From: Saccharothrix luteola
GTDB lineage: Bacteria; Actinomycetota; Actinomycetes; Mycobacteriales; Pseudonocardiaceae
Reading direction: 5' to 3'
NCBI RefSeq assembly: GCF_020859565.1
Contig: NZ_JAJHUO010000022.1
Coordinates: 83,886-147,885, forward strand
Length of the DNA stretch: 64,000 bases
Every line of letters begins with the position of its first letter. Positions within the stretch are counted from its first letter, which is position 1. This document shows positions 42,760 through 51,413 of the stretch, one piece after another. Below the pieces are notes generated by a model that was not told the origin of the DNA, ran no database searches, and worked only from the letters and a program-made list of their open reading frames with translations. Position numbers and translations under genes: made by a program.

Positions 42760-43045
42760 TCAAGGGCGCACCGCGGGTTGTTAACTTCTAACACGCCCCG
42801 TTCTTCCGGGCGGAGCCGAACGGGCTAACGGGTTAGGGCGTCGGCTCGCTTGCGCCATTTGTTTCCACGGTGTTTCCACGTGCGTTGAGCTGCGGTTTTG
42901 GCTACTTCATCGACGTGGGCGGACGTGCTGACCTGCGCAGGCGACGCGGCGCCGCCGGACGTCCAGCCCGCAGGAGGGCGTTCACCCGCGCGGTGACGCC
43001 AATACGATCGTCCCCACGAGGCCGCCCGCCCCGGCCAAGCGCACC
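42760..43045. other. Gene-free stretch after the recombinase gene
   Basis: No convincing coding sequence. It holds a dyad TGTTA-ACTTC-TAACA (42779-42793), TTCCGGGCGGAGCC with AACGGGCTAACGGGTTAGGG, and a tandem repeat GTTTCCACG (42861-42869 and 42872-42880). These might be recombinase-binding or attachment sequences, but no matching copy was found on the other side of the recombinase gene. Confidence 0.4.
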
Positions 43046-43082
43046 GTGGCCCCCGGACTACCCTGCACTGTCCGGGGGCCAC
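43046..43082. terminator. Terminator of the phosphatase-uppP-LLM operon
   Basis: GTGGCCCCCGGAC (43046-43058) and GTCCGGGGGCCAC (43070-43082) form a perfect 13-base stem with an 11-base loop, 21 bases beyond the stop of the minus-strand histidine phosphatase gene. Confidence 0.85.
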
Positions 43083-43103
43083 GCGCTGCTCGCACCGCCC
43101 GCG

Positions 43104-43799
43104 TCAGGAGCCGGTCGCGCCGCCCACGACGGCGTCGGAGGACGGCGGCTCCTCGGTCTTCTCCGGCGGTGGCGCCAGCACGGACAGGTCGCCGCCGTTG
43201 TCGTTGACCCGCAGCACGAACGGCCGGGTCTCGGTGTACTGCACGACGGACACCGAGGCGGGGTCCACGACGATGCGCTGGAACCCGTCGAGGTGCACGC
43301 CGAGCGCGTCGGCGAGGACGGCTTTGATGACGTCGCCGTGGCTGCACGCGAGCCACACCGCGCGGGGTCCGTGCTCGGCGGTGACGCGGGCGTCGTGGGC
43401 CCTGATCGCGGCCACGGCGCGGGCCTGCACGGTCGCGAGCCCTTCGCCGTCGGGGAACACCGCGGCGGACGGGTGCTGCTGCACGACCGACCACAGGGGT
43501 TCGGCGTACAGCTCCTTGATCTCGCGCCCGGTCCACTGGCCGTAGTCGACCTCGGCGAGGTCGGGTTCGACGACCGGGTCGAGGCCGAGCCGGTCGAGCA
43601 GCGGCGCGAGGGTCTGCCGGCAGCGTTCCAGCGGCGAGGTCACCACGGCGGCGACGGGCACGCCGGCGAGCCGGTCGACCAGCGCCGAGGCCTGCTCCAC
43701 GCCCCGGTCCGAGAGCGTCACGCCGGGTTGCCGGCCCGCGAGGACGCCCGCTCCGTTGGCGGTGGAGCGGGCGTGTCGCAGCAGGATCACGGTAGCCAC
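43104..43799 (-). CDS. Histidine phosphatase family protein (phosphoglycerate mutase-like, MSMEG_4193 type)
   Basis: A 231-residue phosphatase with the phospho-acceptor box LLRHARSTANG at residues 6-16. Other signatures are VVTSPLERCRQT, EVDYGQWTGREIKEL with the acid residue, and WLACSHGDVIKAVL with the second catalytic histidine. The pattern matches the actinobacterial MSMEG_4193 subfamily of unknown substrate, which is often found in this neighbourhood. The C-terminal 25 residues (PPPEKTEEPPSSDAVVGGATGS) are disordered. It follows uppP by nine bases and is the last gene of the operon. Confidence 0.88.
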   Translation of the reverse strand: MATVILLRHARSTANGAGVLAGRQPGVTLSDRGVEQASALVDRLAGVPVAAVVTSPLERCRQTLAPLLDRLGLDPVVEPDLAEVDYGQWTGREIKELYAEPLWSVVQQHPSAAVFPDGEGLATVQARAVAAIRAHDARVTAEHGPRAVWLACSHGDVIKAVLADALGVHLDGFQRIVVDPASVSVVQYTETRPFVLRVNDNGGDLSVLAPPPEKTEEPPSSDAVVGGATGS

Positions 43800-43808
43800 G
43801 TGGCCACC

Positions 43809-44633
43809 CTATGTCGGGTTGATGAGCCCCATCGACAGCAGCCCCATCAGGACGATGCCCAGCAGCAGCCGGTACCACACGAACGCCGAGTAGCTGTGCT
43901 TGGAGACGTAGCGCAGCAGCCAGGCGATCGTGGCGTAGCCGACGACGAACGCGACGACCGTCGCGGCGATCATCTGCGGCACCGACGCTGCGTTGGGCTC
44001 GGAGCGGTCGAGCACGTCGGGGATGCTGAACAGCCCCGCGCCGAACACGGCGGGCAGGGCCAGCAGGAACGAGTAGCGCGCGGCGGAGGCGCGGTCCAGG
44101 CCGAGGAACAGACCCGCGGTGAGGGTCCCGCCGGAGCGGGACACGCCGGGGATCAACGCCATCGCCTGGGCCAGGCCCATGCCGACGGCGTCCTTGAGCT
44201 GGAGCTTGGTGCGCAGGTGCTGGGCGAACTGGTCGGCGAGGCCGAGCAGCAGGCCGAACACCACCAGCACGGTGGCGGTGATCCACAGGTTGCGCAGCGA
44301 CGAGCGGATCTCGTCCTTGAACAGGTAGCCCAGCACGCTGATCGGGATGGACCCGATGATCACGTACCAGGCCATGCGGTAGTCCTCGGTCTTGCGCGCG
44401 GCCTTGCTGAACAGGCCGCGGAACCAGGCCGCGATGAAGTTGCCGATGTCCTTGGCGAAGTAGATCAGCACCGCGACTTCGGTGCCCAGCTGGATCACGG
44501 CGGTGAACGACGCGCCCGCGTCGTTGCCGAAGAACAGCGTGGAGACGATCCTCACGTGCGCCGACGAGGAAATGGGCAGGAATTCCGTGAGTCCTTGGAC
44601 GAGTCCTAGGACGAGGGCCTGCAACCAGCTCAA
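43809..44633 (-). CDS. uppP: Undecaprenyl-diphosphate phosphatase UppP (BacA)
   Basis: A 274-residue membrane enzyme that dephosphorylates undecaprenyl pyrophosphate to recycle the peptidoglycan carrier lipid; it also gives bacitracin tolerance. The conserved BacA motifs are intact: LVLGLVQGLTEFLPISSSAH near the start (with the catalytic Glu in QGLTEFLP) and MALIPGVSRSGGTLTAGL near residue 155. About eight membrane helices are seen. The start is TTG at 44633, overlapping the LLM stop (TTGA), so it depends on translational coupling. Confidence 0.94.
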   Translation of the reverse strand: MSWLQALVLGLVQGLTEFLPISSSAHVRIVSTLFFGNDAGASFTAVIQLGTEVAVLIYFAKDIGNFIAAWFRGLFSKAARKTEDYRMAWYVIIGSIPISVLGYLFKDEIRSSLRNLWITATVLVVFGLLLGLADQFAQHLRTKLQLKDAVGMGLAQAMALIPGVSRSGGTLTAGLFLGLDRASAARYSFLLALPAVFGAGLFSIPDVLDRSEPNAASVPQMIAATVVAFVVGYATIAWLLRYVSKHSYSAFVWYRLLLGIVLMGLLSMGLINPT

Positions 44634-45679
44634 CTACCCACTCCTGCCAGATCCAGAGCTTCGGTCGCCGTGCGGAGCGCGGCGATCCCCTGCTCGAGAT
44701 CTTGCAGCATGGGCGAAAGGGTGAGCGTGGTGACCCCCGCTTCGGCGTAGGCGCGCATCTTGTCGGCGATGCGCTCCTTGGTGCCGAGCAGGGACGTGCC
44801 GTCGAGGAAGCCGAGCGGCAGCGCGGCCATGGCGCCGTCGTAGTCGCGGGCGAGGTAGCGGTCCTGGACCTCGGCGGCCTCGGCGGCGAAGCCCATGCGC
44901 GCGGCGTTGTCGTTGTAGAAGTTCTTCTGCCGGCTGCCCATGCCGCCGACGTAGAGCGCGGCGTAGGGCCGGATCCGGTCGGCGCAGGCGCGCCAGTCCT
45001 CGCCGACGACCATCGGCACGGTGGCGGCGATGTCGTAGCCGTCGAGGGTCTTGCCCGCCTTGGCGCGGCCGGCCTTGAGCGAGGCCAGCGCGTCGGCGGA
45101 GTGCTCGGGCGAGAGGAACAGCGCGAGCCAGCCGTCGGCGATCTCGCCGGCCAGCTCGACGTTCTTCGGGCCGACCGCGGCCAGGTAGACCGGGATGTGC
45201 TCGCGCACGGGGTGCACGGTCAGCTTGATGGCCTTGCCGGGGCCGTCGGGCAGCGGCAGCGTGTAGTGCTCGCCGTCGTAGCTCAGCCGCTCGCGGCGCA
45301 GGGCGGTGTTGACGATGTCGACGTACTCCCGGGTGCGGCCCAGGGGCTTGTCGAACCGCACGCCGTGCCAGCCCTCCGACACCTGCGGCCCGGACACGCC
45401 GAGGCCCAGCCGGAACCGGCCGCCGGACAGGGAGTCCAGGGTGGCGGCGGTCATCGCGGTCATCGCCGGCGTCCGCGCGGGGATCTGCAGGATCGCGCTG
45501 CCCACGTCGACGCGCTCGGTCTGCGCGGCCACCCACGCCAGGACCGTGGGCGCGTCGGAGCCGTAGGCCTCGGCGGCCCACACCACCGAGTAGCCCAGCC
45601 GGTCGGCAACCCTTGCCAGTTCGAGGTTCGCGGCGTCGTTGCCCGCGCCCCAGTACCCGAGGTTCAGTCCCAGTCGCAC
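44630..45679 (-). CDS. LLM-class F420-dependent oxidoreductase
   Basis: A 349-residue luciferase-like TIM barrel. LGLNLGYWGAGNDAANLELARVADRLGYSVVWAAEAYGSDAPTVLAWVAAQTERVDVGSAILQIPARTPAMTAMTAATLDSLSGGRFRLGLGVSGPQVSEGWHGVRFDKPLGRTREYV is typical of the F420-binding actinobacterial branch. The TLTLSPM near the end closes the barrel. It probably reduces or oxidises a substrate using coenzyme F420, but the substrate is unknown. GTG start at 45679. First gene of the operon with uppP and the histidine phosphatase, a linkage I recall as frequent in actinobacteria. Confidence 0.88.
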   Translation of the reverse strand: MRLGLNLGYWGAGNDAANLELARVADRLGYSVVWAAEAYGSDAPTVLAWVAAQTERVDVGSAILQIPARTPAMTAMTAATLDSLSGGRFRLGLGVSGPQVSEGWHGVRFDKPLGRTREYVDIVNTALRRERLSYDGEHYTLPLPDGPGKAIKLTVHPVREHIPVYLAAVGPKNVELAGEIADGWLALFLSPEHSADALASLKAGRAKAGKTLDGYDIAATVPMVVGEDWRACADRIRPYAALYVGGMGSRQKNFYNDNAARMGFAAEAAEVQDRYLARDYDGAMAALPLGFLDGTSLLGTKERIADKMRAYAEAGVTTLTLSPMLQDLEQGIAALRTATEALDLAGVGS

Positions 45680-45819
45680 GAACCGTGACCCTACCGGTCG
45701 GTAACCTGGTTGGCCAGGCGACACCCCGGCCGGCGCGTCCCGGATCGTGACGTGATTCGGCCTTGACAGGCGCGTGCCACGGGCCGCCGGAATGTCGATC
45801 ACCCTTTAGGCTCCCCCGC

Positions 45820-46785
45820 GTGGAACAGCGATACCTCGGGCGCAGCGGACTGCGGGTCTCCCGGATGGCCCTTGGCACGATGACCTGGGGCCGGGACACC
45901 GACGCGGACGAGGCGGCCACCCAGCTGCTCGCCTTCACCGAGGCGGGCGGCACGCTGGTGGACACCGCCGACGTGTACGTGGAGGGCGAGAGCGAGCGGA
46001 TCCTGGGCGGCCTGCTGGGCGAGGTCGTGCCGCGGGAGGAGGTGGTGATCGCGACGAAGGCGGTGGCGCGGCGCAACGACGGCCCGTTCGGCGGCGGCGC
46101 GTCGCGCGGCGCCCTGCTGCACGCGTTGGACGGGTCGCTGCGCCGGTTGGGCGTGGAGCACATCGACCTGTGGCAGCTGCACGCGTGGGACCCGAACGTG
46201 CCGCTGGAGGAGACGCTCTCGGCGCTGGACGCGGCGGTGGCGTCGGGCCGGGTCCGCTACGCGGGCGTGTCGAACTACTCGGGCTGGCAGCTGGGCACGG
46301 CGGCGGCGCTGCCGGGGCACACGCCGCTGGTGTCGACGCAGGTGGAGTACTCGCTGCTGGAGCGGGGCGTGGAGCGCGAGGTGGCGCCGGCGGCGCAGCA
46401 CCACGGTGTCGGCCTGCTGCCGTGGGCGCCGTTGGGGCGGGGCGTGCTGACCGGCAAGTACCGCAACGGCACGCCGTCGGACTCGCGGGGCGCGTCGGCG
46501 CACTTCGCCGGGTACGTGGAGCAGCACCGCACGGAGCGGGCGGCGCGGATCGTGCAGGCGGTGGCGACGGCGGCGGACGGGCTGGGCACGAGCGCGCTGT
46601 GCGTGGCGCTGGCGTGGGTCCGCGACCGGCCGGGCGTGGTGGCGCCGGTGGTGGGGGCGCGGGACACCGCCCAGCTGCTGGGGTCGTTGGCGGCGGAGGA
46701 GCTGACGTTGCCGCCGGCGATCCGGGCGGCGCTGGACGACGTGAGCGCGGTGGAGTTCGGCTACCCTGAGCGACCGCTCGGCTGA
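45820..46785 (+). CDS. Aldo/keto reductase
   Basis: A 321-residue NADPH-dependent reductase of the AKR superfamily. Catalytic tetrad elements are visible: DTADVYVEGESERILG (Asp and Tyr), VVIATKAVARR (Lys), and LDLWQLHAWDP (His). The NADP-binding end has VVAPVVGARDTAQLLGSL. The GTG start at 45820 is followed by EQRYLGRSGLRVSRMALGTMTWG, the normal AKR N-terminus. Divergent from the LLM oxidoreductase gene across 140 bases and convergent with the metalloprotease gene. Physiological substrate unknown. Confidence 0.9.
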   Translation: MEQRYLGRSGLRVSRMALGTMTWGRDTDADEAATQLLAFTEAGGTLVDTADVYVEGESERILGGLLGEVVPREEVVIATKAVARRNDGPFGGGASRGALLHALDGSLRRLGVEHIDLWQLHAWDPNVPLEETLSALDAAVASGRVRYAGVSNYSGWQLGTAAALPGHTPLVSTQVEYSLLERGVEREVAPAAQHHGVGLLPWAPLGRGVLTGKYRNGTPSDSRGASAHFAGYVEQHRTERAARIVQAVATAADGLGTSALCVALAWVRDRPGVVAPVVGARDTAQLLGSLAAEELTLPPAIRAALDDVSAVEFGYPERPLG

Positions 46786-46798
46786 GCGCGATCCCGCC

Positions 46799-47890
46799 TC
46801 ACCCGCCCGGGGTGGAGCCGCCGAGCAGGGAGTCGTCCACGAGCCGGAACCACTCGCGCACCCCGTCGAGCCGGTCTTCGAGCCAGGTGGCGACCTCGGC
46901 GGCGAGGTCGAGGGCACGGGGGGTGCGGACGTGGCCGGCGAGGTGTTCGACGAGGGTCTGGATGCGCCGCACGGGCGGCGGGTGGTTGCCCGCGAACGGG
47001 ACGGTGAGGCCGAGCTGGTCGGCGAGCCGGTCGGTGACCTCGTGCAGGAACAGCACCAGCAGCACCGCGCCGACCACGTACGGCTCGTGCGCTTCGAGTT
47101 CGCGGTGCCCGAGGCCGTCCAGGGTGCGCAGCATGATCGTGGCGGCGACGCGGTCGGCCTCGTGCTCGCGCGGCCAGCCGACGGACTGCGCGTCGAGCGC
47201 GCCGACCGGCGTGTGGGGGTCGGTGAGGCGGCGGGCGTGCCGCAGGTGCCCGGACAGCACGTGCCCGACCTCGTGCGCCAGCGTGAACTGGGTGCCGCGA
47301 CGCGCCATCAGCGAGACCAGCGCGGCGCGTTGCCCGGACAGCTCGGGCAGCCGCCGCGCCTGGACCGCGCCGTTGCCGTACAGGTGGGCGTTGACGGCCT
47401 CGGCCAGGGCGTAGGTCGCCTGGTCGGTGCTCAGCAGGGCCGGGGCGCCGTAGTCCGGCAGCGCCCCGGTCATGATCTTCAGCACGGTGCCGAGCAGGTC
47501 CAGCAGCGAGGTGTTGACCAGCACGAGCACGCCGCGGCCGGGCACGGGGACGCTGAGCGCGTCGAGGGTGCCGGTGGGGAACACGCCCGCCAGCACCGGG
47601 ATGGTGGTCTCCCAGCCCGCGGTGCGGGCCAAGTGCAGCACCTCGGGTTGCAGCGCGTCGAGGGTGTGCTGCTGTTCGCGCAGGTGCGCGGGCCGGTAGG
47701 CGGCCGGCCGGACCCGCACGTCGACCAGCCGCGCGAGCAGCGCGGACGGCGGCTCGGCGGCCACCTGGGTCCACGTGTGGTAGCGCGCGGCGGTGTCGCC
47801 GCCGGGGTGTGCCGGCGGGTCGAGGTGGTCGACCACCCGCCGGTCCCGCAGCAGTTGCACGTGCCGATCCCGCAGCTCCTCGACCGTCAT
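46799..47890 (-). CDS. Zinc metalloprotease-like protein (HExxH)
   Basis: A 363-residue protein with the zinc-protease signature HEVGH at 206-210 (QFTLAHEVGHVLSGH) and a downstream REHEADRVAATIML (Glu244) that could give the third ligand, the arrangement of M48-like and IrrE-like peptidases. No signal peptide or clear N-terminal membrane helix; one hydrophobic helix (EPYVVGAVLLVLFLHEV) lies near residue 270. A cytoplasmic housekeeping or regulatory protease is possible. It stands alone between convergent and divergent neighbours. The substrate is not predictable. Confidence 0.75.
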   Translation of the reverse strand: MTVEELRDRHVQLLRDRRVVDHLDPPAHPGGDTAARYHTWTQVAAEPPSALLARLVDVRVRPAAYRPAHLREQQHTLDALQPEVLHLARTAGWETTIPVLAGVFPTGTLDALSVPVPGRGVLVLVNTSLLDLLGTVLKIMTGALPDYGAPALLSTDQATYALAEAVNAHLYGNGAVQARRLPELSGQRAALVSLMARRGTQFTLAHEVGHVLSGHLRHARRLTDPHTPVGALDAQSVGWPREHEADRVAATIMLRTLDGLGHRELEAHEPYVVGAVLLVLFLHEVTDRLADQLGLTVPFAGNHPPPVRRIQTLVEHLAGHVRTPRALDLAAEVATWLEDRLDGVREWFRLVDDSLLGGSTPGG

Positions 47891-48061
47891 CGCGACGCCT
47901 CCCCGTTCACCTGGGATAGTCGCCGGGAAGGGCTCGGAGGTACGGGATCGGCGCGACTATCACCTTCCCAGACCAACGACAACACCCGCCCCCTGCGTGA
48001 CGATGGTGGTTCGGTGATGGATGCTGGGAGGGCTGAACGGGGTCGACTGGGAGGTCCGACG

Positions 48062-49024
48062 TTGCGCCGACTGGCGGCGGTAGTGCTCACCGGGGTCGCG
48101 TTGGTCTCGGGCTGTGCGACGGAGGAGAACCCGGCCGACCCGTTGCAGCTCGCGGCGACGTTGGAGCCCGCGCGACCTGCGGCGTCGCCTGATCAGGCGG
48201 GCGTACCGCAGGGCCGGGTGGTGCCGCTGGGGCGGGCGGTCGCGGTCGCGGTCGCGGGCGGTCGGGTGGCGGTGGCGCTGGCCGATCCGCCGTCGGTGGC
48301 CCTCTACCCCGCCGACACGCTGGGTGATCCCGTGGTGGTGCCGTTGCCCGGTCCGGCGGAACGGCTGGTGACGGTCGGTGACGCGGTGGAGGCGGTGGTG
48401 CCCGCCGGTGTCGTGGTGACGATCCAGCCGGACGGCTCGACGTCCCAGCGCGCGGTGGACGGCGCCCCGGTGGACGTGGCGCGGGTGGGCGACCGCACGT
48501 TGGTGGCGCAGCGCGACCTGCGGCAGGTGTCGGTGGACGGGCACGTGGTGCGCGGCATCTCCAGCCCGGACCGGCTGGTCGCGGTGGACGGCGCCGCGGT
48601 GGTGCTGGACCGGCCGCGCAGCGCGGTGTTCGACCTCGACCCCGGTGCCGACGGCCCGGGCGCGGGGTTGCGCGCGGGCGAGGGCGCGACGAACGCGGTG
48701 GCCGACCGGTTCGGCCGGGTGCTGGTGGTGGACACGCGCGGCGGTGAGCTGATGGCGTTCTCCACCGCTCCGTTGATCATGCGGTTGCGCTACCCCGTGC
48801 CGGGCGCGCCGTACGGGATGGCTTACGACGCGACGCGTGACCTGGTGTGGATCACGCTCACCGAGCGCAACGAGGTCGTGGCGTTCGACGTCGCCGGCGC
48901 GGAGCCGGTGGAGAGGCACCGGTTCGCCACGGTCCGCCAGCCGGACTCGGTGGCGGTCGATCCAGGCAGCGGGCGCGTGTTCGTCGCGTCCGGGGACGGC
49001 GCAGGGATGCAGGTGATCGGATGA
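48062..49024 (+). CDS. Secreted lipoprotein with beta-propeller features
   Basis: A 320-residue lipoprotein. Reading from TTG 48062, which has GGGAGG upstream, gives LRRLAAVVLTGVALVSGCA, a compact signal peptide with lipobox VSGC (Cys18). ATG 48017 is in frame but would add 15 charged residues in front. The mature part has repeated strands such as RVAVALADPPSVALYPADT, VLVVDTRGGELMAFSTAPLIMRLRYPVPGAPYGMAYDATRDLVWITLTERNEVVAFDV and PDSVAVDPGSGRVFVASGDGAG, resembling NHL/YVTN six-bladed propellers. The stop overlaps the next gene (ATGA). Confidence 0.82.
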   Translation: MRRLAAVVLTGVALVSGCATEENPADPLQLAATLEPARPAASPDQAGVPQGRVVPLGRAVAVAVAGGRVAVALADPPSVALYPADTLGDPVVVPLPGPAERLVTVGDAVEAVVPAGVVVTIQPDGSTSQRAVDGAPVDVARVGDRTLVAQRDLRQVSVDGHVVRGISSPDRLVAVDGAAVVLDRPRSAVFDLDPGADGPGAGLRAGEGATNAVADRFGRVLVVDTRGGELMAFSTAPLIMRLRYPVPGAPYGMAYDATRDLVWITLTERNEVVAFDVAGAEPVERHRFATVRQPDSVAVDPGSGRVFVASGDGAGMQVIG

Positions 49025-49236
49025 TGGGCGATGGGGTGATCGACGGGGACTGGGAGTACCGGCCGCTGCGGCTGCCGGCCGGTGTCTCCCGTCGCACGGC
49101 GACGACGCAGCTGGCGATCCACGCGGAGTTCGCCGGGTGGGAGCTGTCGCGGACGTTGTTGTTCGGTGACGGTTCGCGCAAGGTGTGGCTGCGCCGCAAG
49201 CGGTCGGCGGCCGTGATGCCGGGTGTGATCACCTAA
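49021..49236 (+). CDS. DUF5703 family small protein
   Basis: A 71-residue protein. DWEYRPLRLPAGVSRRTATTQLAIHAEFAGWELSRTLLFGDGSRKVWLRRK is the conserved actinobacterial DUF5703 domain, a small basic alpha/beta protein of unknown function. ATG at 49021 overlaps the lipoprotein stop; I recall the same pairing in other actinobacteria, suggesting a shared process. No membrane segment. Confidence 0.85.
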   Translation: MMGDGVIDGDWEYRPLRLPAGVSRRTATTQLAIHAEFAGWELSRTLLFGDGSRKVWLRRKRSAAVMPGVIT

Positions 49237-49297
49237 AGGCAGGCGCGGGCTCGGAGGGCGCGACCGCCGAGGCGGTGGCGGCGGAGCCGTTCGGCGA

Positions 49298-49329
49298 CCA
49301 CCACACCTGTGGTACCACAGGTGTGGTGG
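49298..49329. promoter_or_regulatory. Perfect 32-base palindrome without loop
   Basis: CCACCACACCTGTGGT (49298-49313) is followed immediately by its exact inverse complement (49314-49329), with GGTACC at the centre. It lies in the 152-base gap between the convergent DUF5703 and methyltransferase genes. It could act as a two-way terminator, but the missing loop is odd for an RNA hairpin and typical of a dimeric protein site. Confidence 0.6.
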
Positions 49330-49388
49330 AGCGGGCTCGAACTGCGGATTCCCCCTGCTTCCGTCCGCTGTGGACGGTGTGGTCGAGG

Positions 49389-50231
49389 TCAGGGGCGGCG
49401 GGCTTCGATGAGCCAGGCGGCCGAGTCGTAGCGGACGCCCCGGTCGGTGTGGTGGGCGGCCAGGTCGGTGCGCAGGTCGGCCACGGCGCGGTCCCGCGCC
49501 TCGGGGTCGAGGCCGGCGAGCAGCCGGGAGAACTGGCCGGTGACGAACCGGCAGGCGTCGTCGACGTCGCGGCCGAAGTACATGGGTTCGGTGAGGCCGT
49601 GGACGCGCACGTCGGTGAACCCGGCCGAGGTCAGCAGGGGCCGCACCTGGTCGGGGTCGTGGAGCGAGCCCGGTGTGGTCGGTGGTGCGGGCAGGTCGCG
49701 GCCGGCGGCCAGGGCGGTGCGGAAGGCCGTGAGCCAGGCGTTGCGCTCGAACGGCTGCCAGGACAGCAGCGCCAGGCGTGCGCCGGGGCGCAGCGCGCGG
49801 GCGATGTTGGCGAACGCGGCGTGGGGGTCGCCGAAGAACATCGCGCCGTGGCGGCTGAGGGCCACGTCGAAGTGCCGTTCGGGGAACGGGTGGATCTGGG
49901 CGTCGGCGTGCAGGAACCGCGCGTTGGGCACGTGGTCGCGGTCGGCCGTGCGGCGGGCGAGTTCGATCATCGCCGAGGACAGGTCCACGCCGAGCGCCGT
50001 GCCCTCGGTGGCGCGGCGGGCGGCGTCGCGGGTGGTGAGCCCGGCGCCGCAGCCGATGTCGAGCACGTGCGAGGTCGGTTCGATCCGCGCGGCGTCCAGC
50101 AGCCGGTCGTGGTAGCCGGCGACGCCCTCGTCGATGCGGTCGGCGCGGGCCGCCCAGAAGTCGCCGTCGTCGCCGTTCCACGCGCGCAGCTGGTCCACGT
50201 TGGACGGATGGACCGCCGGTACCGCGTTCAT
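49389..50231 (-). CDS. Class I SAM-dependent methyltransferase
   Basis: A 280-residue UbiE/arsM-like methyltransferase. Motif I is VLDIGCGAGLTTRDAARRA near residue 56, with GVDLSSAMIELAR (motif I post) and HADAQIHPFPERHFDVALSRHGAMFFGDPHAAFANIARALRPGARLALLSWQPF (motifs II and III). The N-terminus (SNVDQLRAWNGDDGDFWAARADRIDEG) matches a broad actinobacterial group with unassigned substrates. It stands alone; no metabolic context suggests the acceptor. Confidence 0.88.
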   Translation of the reverse strand: MNAVPAVHPSNVDQLRAWNGDDGDFWAARADRIDEGVAGYHDRLLDAARIEPTSHVLDIGCGAGLTTRDAARRATEGTALGVDLSSAMIELARRTADRDHVPNARFLHADAQIHPFPERHFDVALSRHGAMFFGDPHAAFANIARALRPGARLALLSWQPFERNAWLTAFRTALAAGRDLPAPPTTPGSLHDPDQVRPLLTSAGFTDVRVHGLTEPMYFGRDVDDACRFVTGQFSRLLAGLDPEARDRAVADLRTDLAAHHTDRGVRYDSAAWLIEARRP

Positions 50232-50315
50232 GACCCTGTCCCCCAGTCGTCGTTCCCCGGCCGCAGGACCTTAGTCGGGTGACGGCGGGTGGACGACGCG
50301 TTTCGCGGAACCCGG

Positions 50316-51413
50316 TCAGTCGGTGTCGGTGAGGGCGGCGGTGGGGTCGCGGTGCGGTGTGCCGGTGGGCCACCAGTCGCCGTCGGTGGCGCGGTAGGGG
50401 TACCAGCGGCCGTCGCGGCCGTAGCGGAGTTGTCGGTCGTGGACGGTCCAGCGGTTGCGCCACACGGCGGGTTCGGGCAGTTCGCCGCTCTCCCAGGCGG
50501 CGCGGGCGCGGGCGGTGTCGGTCTTGCCGGGTGTCCAGGGGTGTTCGAGGACGTCGAGGGCGCCGGCGCCGCCTTGCTGCCAGGCGCGGACGGCGCGCGG
50601 GTCGGCGTCGAGGCGGTCGCGCAGGGCGGGGTGGGTGGCGGCCATGCGGATGTGGTCGCGGCGGTCGTCGGGCGCGGGCCACCGCCCGGTGGCGAGCACC
50701 TCGCGGGCCTTGGCGGCGGCGTCGGCGACGAGCAGCCGCAGCACGTCGACGTCGATGCCGGGCGCGGGTTCGAACTCGGGCAGGGGGCCGAGCTCGGCGG
50801 GCGGTGGGTCGTCGGGCAGGTCGGGGACGGGCTGGGCGTAGGCGGTGGTGGCGAGGACGCCGGTGGTGGGTCGGACGCCGGCGACGACCTCGTCCTGGTC
50901 CCGTCCGCGCAGGAGCAGCAGGACCCACGGATCGGCGTCGAGCAGCCAGGACGCCTGGTGGCACAGGGCGGCGGCGTGGCGGCAGGGAAGTTCCCAGCCG
51001 GGGCAGGTGCACTCGGGGTCGAGGTCGCCGATGCCGGGCAGCAGCGGGACGCCCGCGTCGGCGGCGGCGTCGGCGAGTTCGCGGGGCATCTCGCGGTCGA
51101 GCAGCGCGGCGAGGTGCCCGGCCTTGGCGGCGATCTGGCCGAGGAACCGGTTCCACTCGGCGTCGGTGAGCGGGGTGAGGTGGACGGAGGTCTGGTAGGT
51201 GTCCTCGGTGTCGTAGACGGTGGCGGCGATGCGGCCTGGGCTGACGGTGATGGTGCCGACGAGCCCGGCGTGGGCGTACTTGCGGCCCTGGCGCAGAGGC
51301 GCCTGGTCCAGCGAGGTGTCCTCCAGGGCCTGCAGCCACGCCTTGCCCCACCAGGAGCCGGCGCGGCGCACGCCCTTGCCGAACGCCGGGAAGCCTTTGA
51401 CGCGATCGCTCAT
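50316..51413 (-). CDS. SWIM zinc finger protein, partner of SNF2 helicase
   Basis: A 365-residue protein with a SWIM finger (C-x-C-x(n)-C-x-H) visible as ECTCPGWELPCRHAAALCHQ near residue 135. The N-terminus GFPAFGKGVRRAGSWWGKAWLQALED and the block DTYQTSVHLTPLTDAEWNRFLGQIAAKAGHLAALL are typical of the actinobacterial partner of HelZ-like SNF2 enzymes. SWIM domains bind DNA or protein. The ATG at 51413 overlaps the stop of the SNF2 gene, so both proteins are made together. Confidence 0.88.
   Translation of the reverse strand: MSDRVKGFPAFGKGVRRAGSWWGKAWLQALEDTSLDQAPLRQGRKYAHAGLVGTITVSPGRIAATVYDTEDTYQTSVHLTPLTDAEWNRFLGQIAAKAGHLAALLDREMPRELADAAADAGVPLLPGIGDLDPECTCPGWELPCRHAAALCHQASWLLDADPWVLLLLRGRDQDEVVAGVRPTTGVLATTAYAQPVPDLPDDPPPAELGPLPEFEPAPGIDVDVLRLLVADAAAKAREVLATGRWPAPDDRRDHIRMAATHPALRDRLDADPRAVRAWQQGGAGALDVLEHPWTPGKTDTARARAAWESGELPEPAVWRNRWTVHDRQLRYGRDGRWYPYRATDGDWWPTGTPHRDPTAALTDTD

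Noticed and set aside
42861..42880. GTTTCCACG tandem copies as a CRISPR-like repeat
   Set aside because: Only two copies with a two-base gap and no spacers; no cas genes nearby.
42870..44609. Long plus-strand open frame over the phosphatase and uppP genes
   Set aside because: UppP and histidine phosphatase motifs on the minus strand are unambiguous; the plus frame has no recognisable domain.
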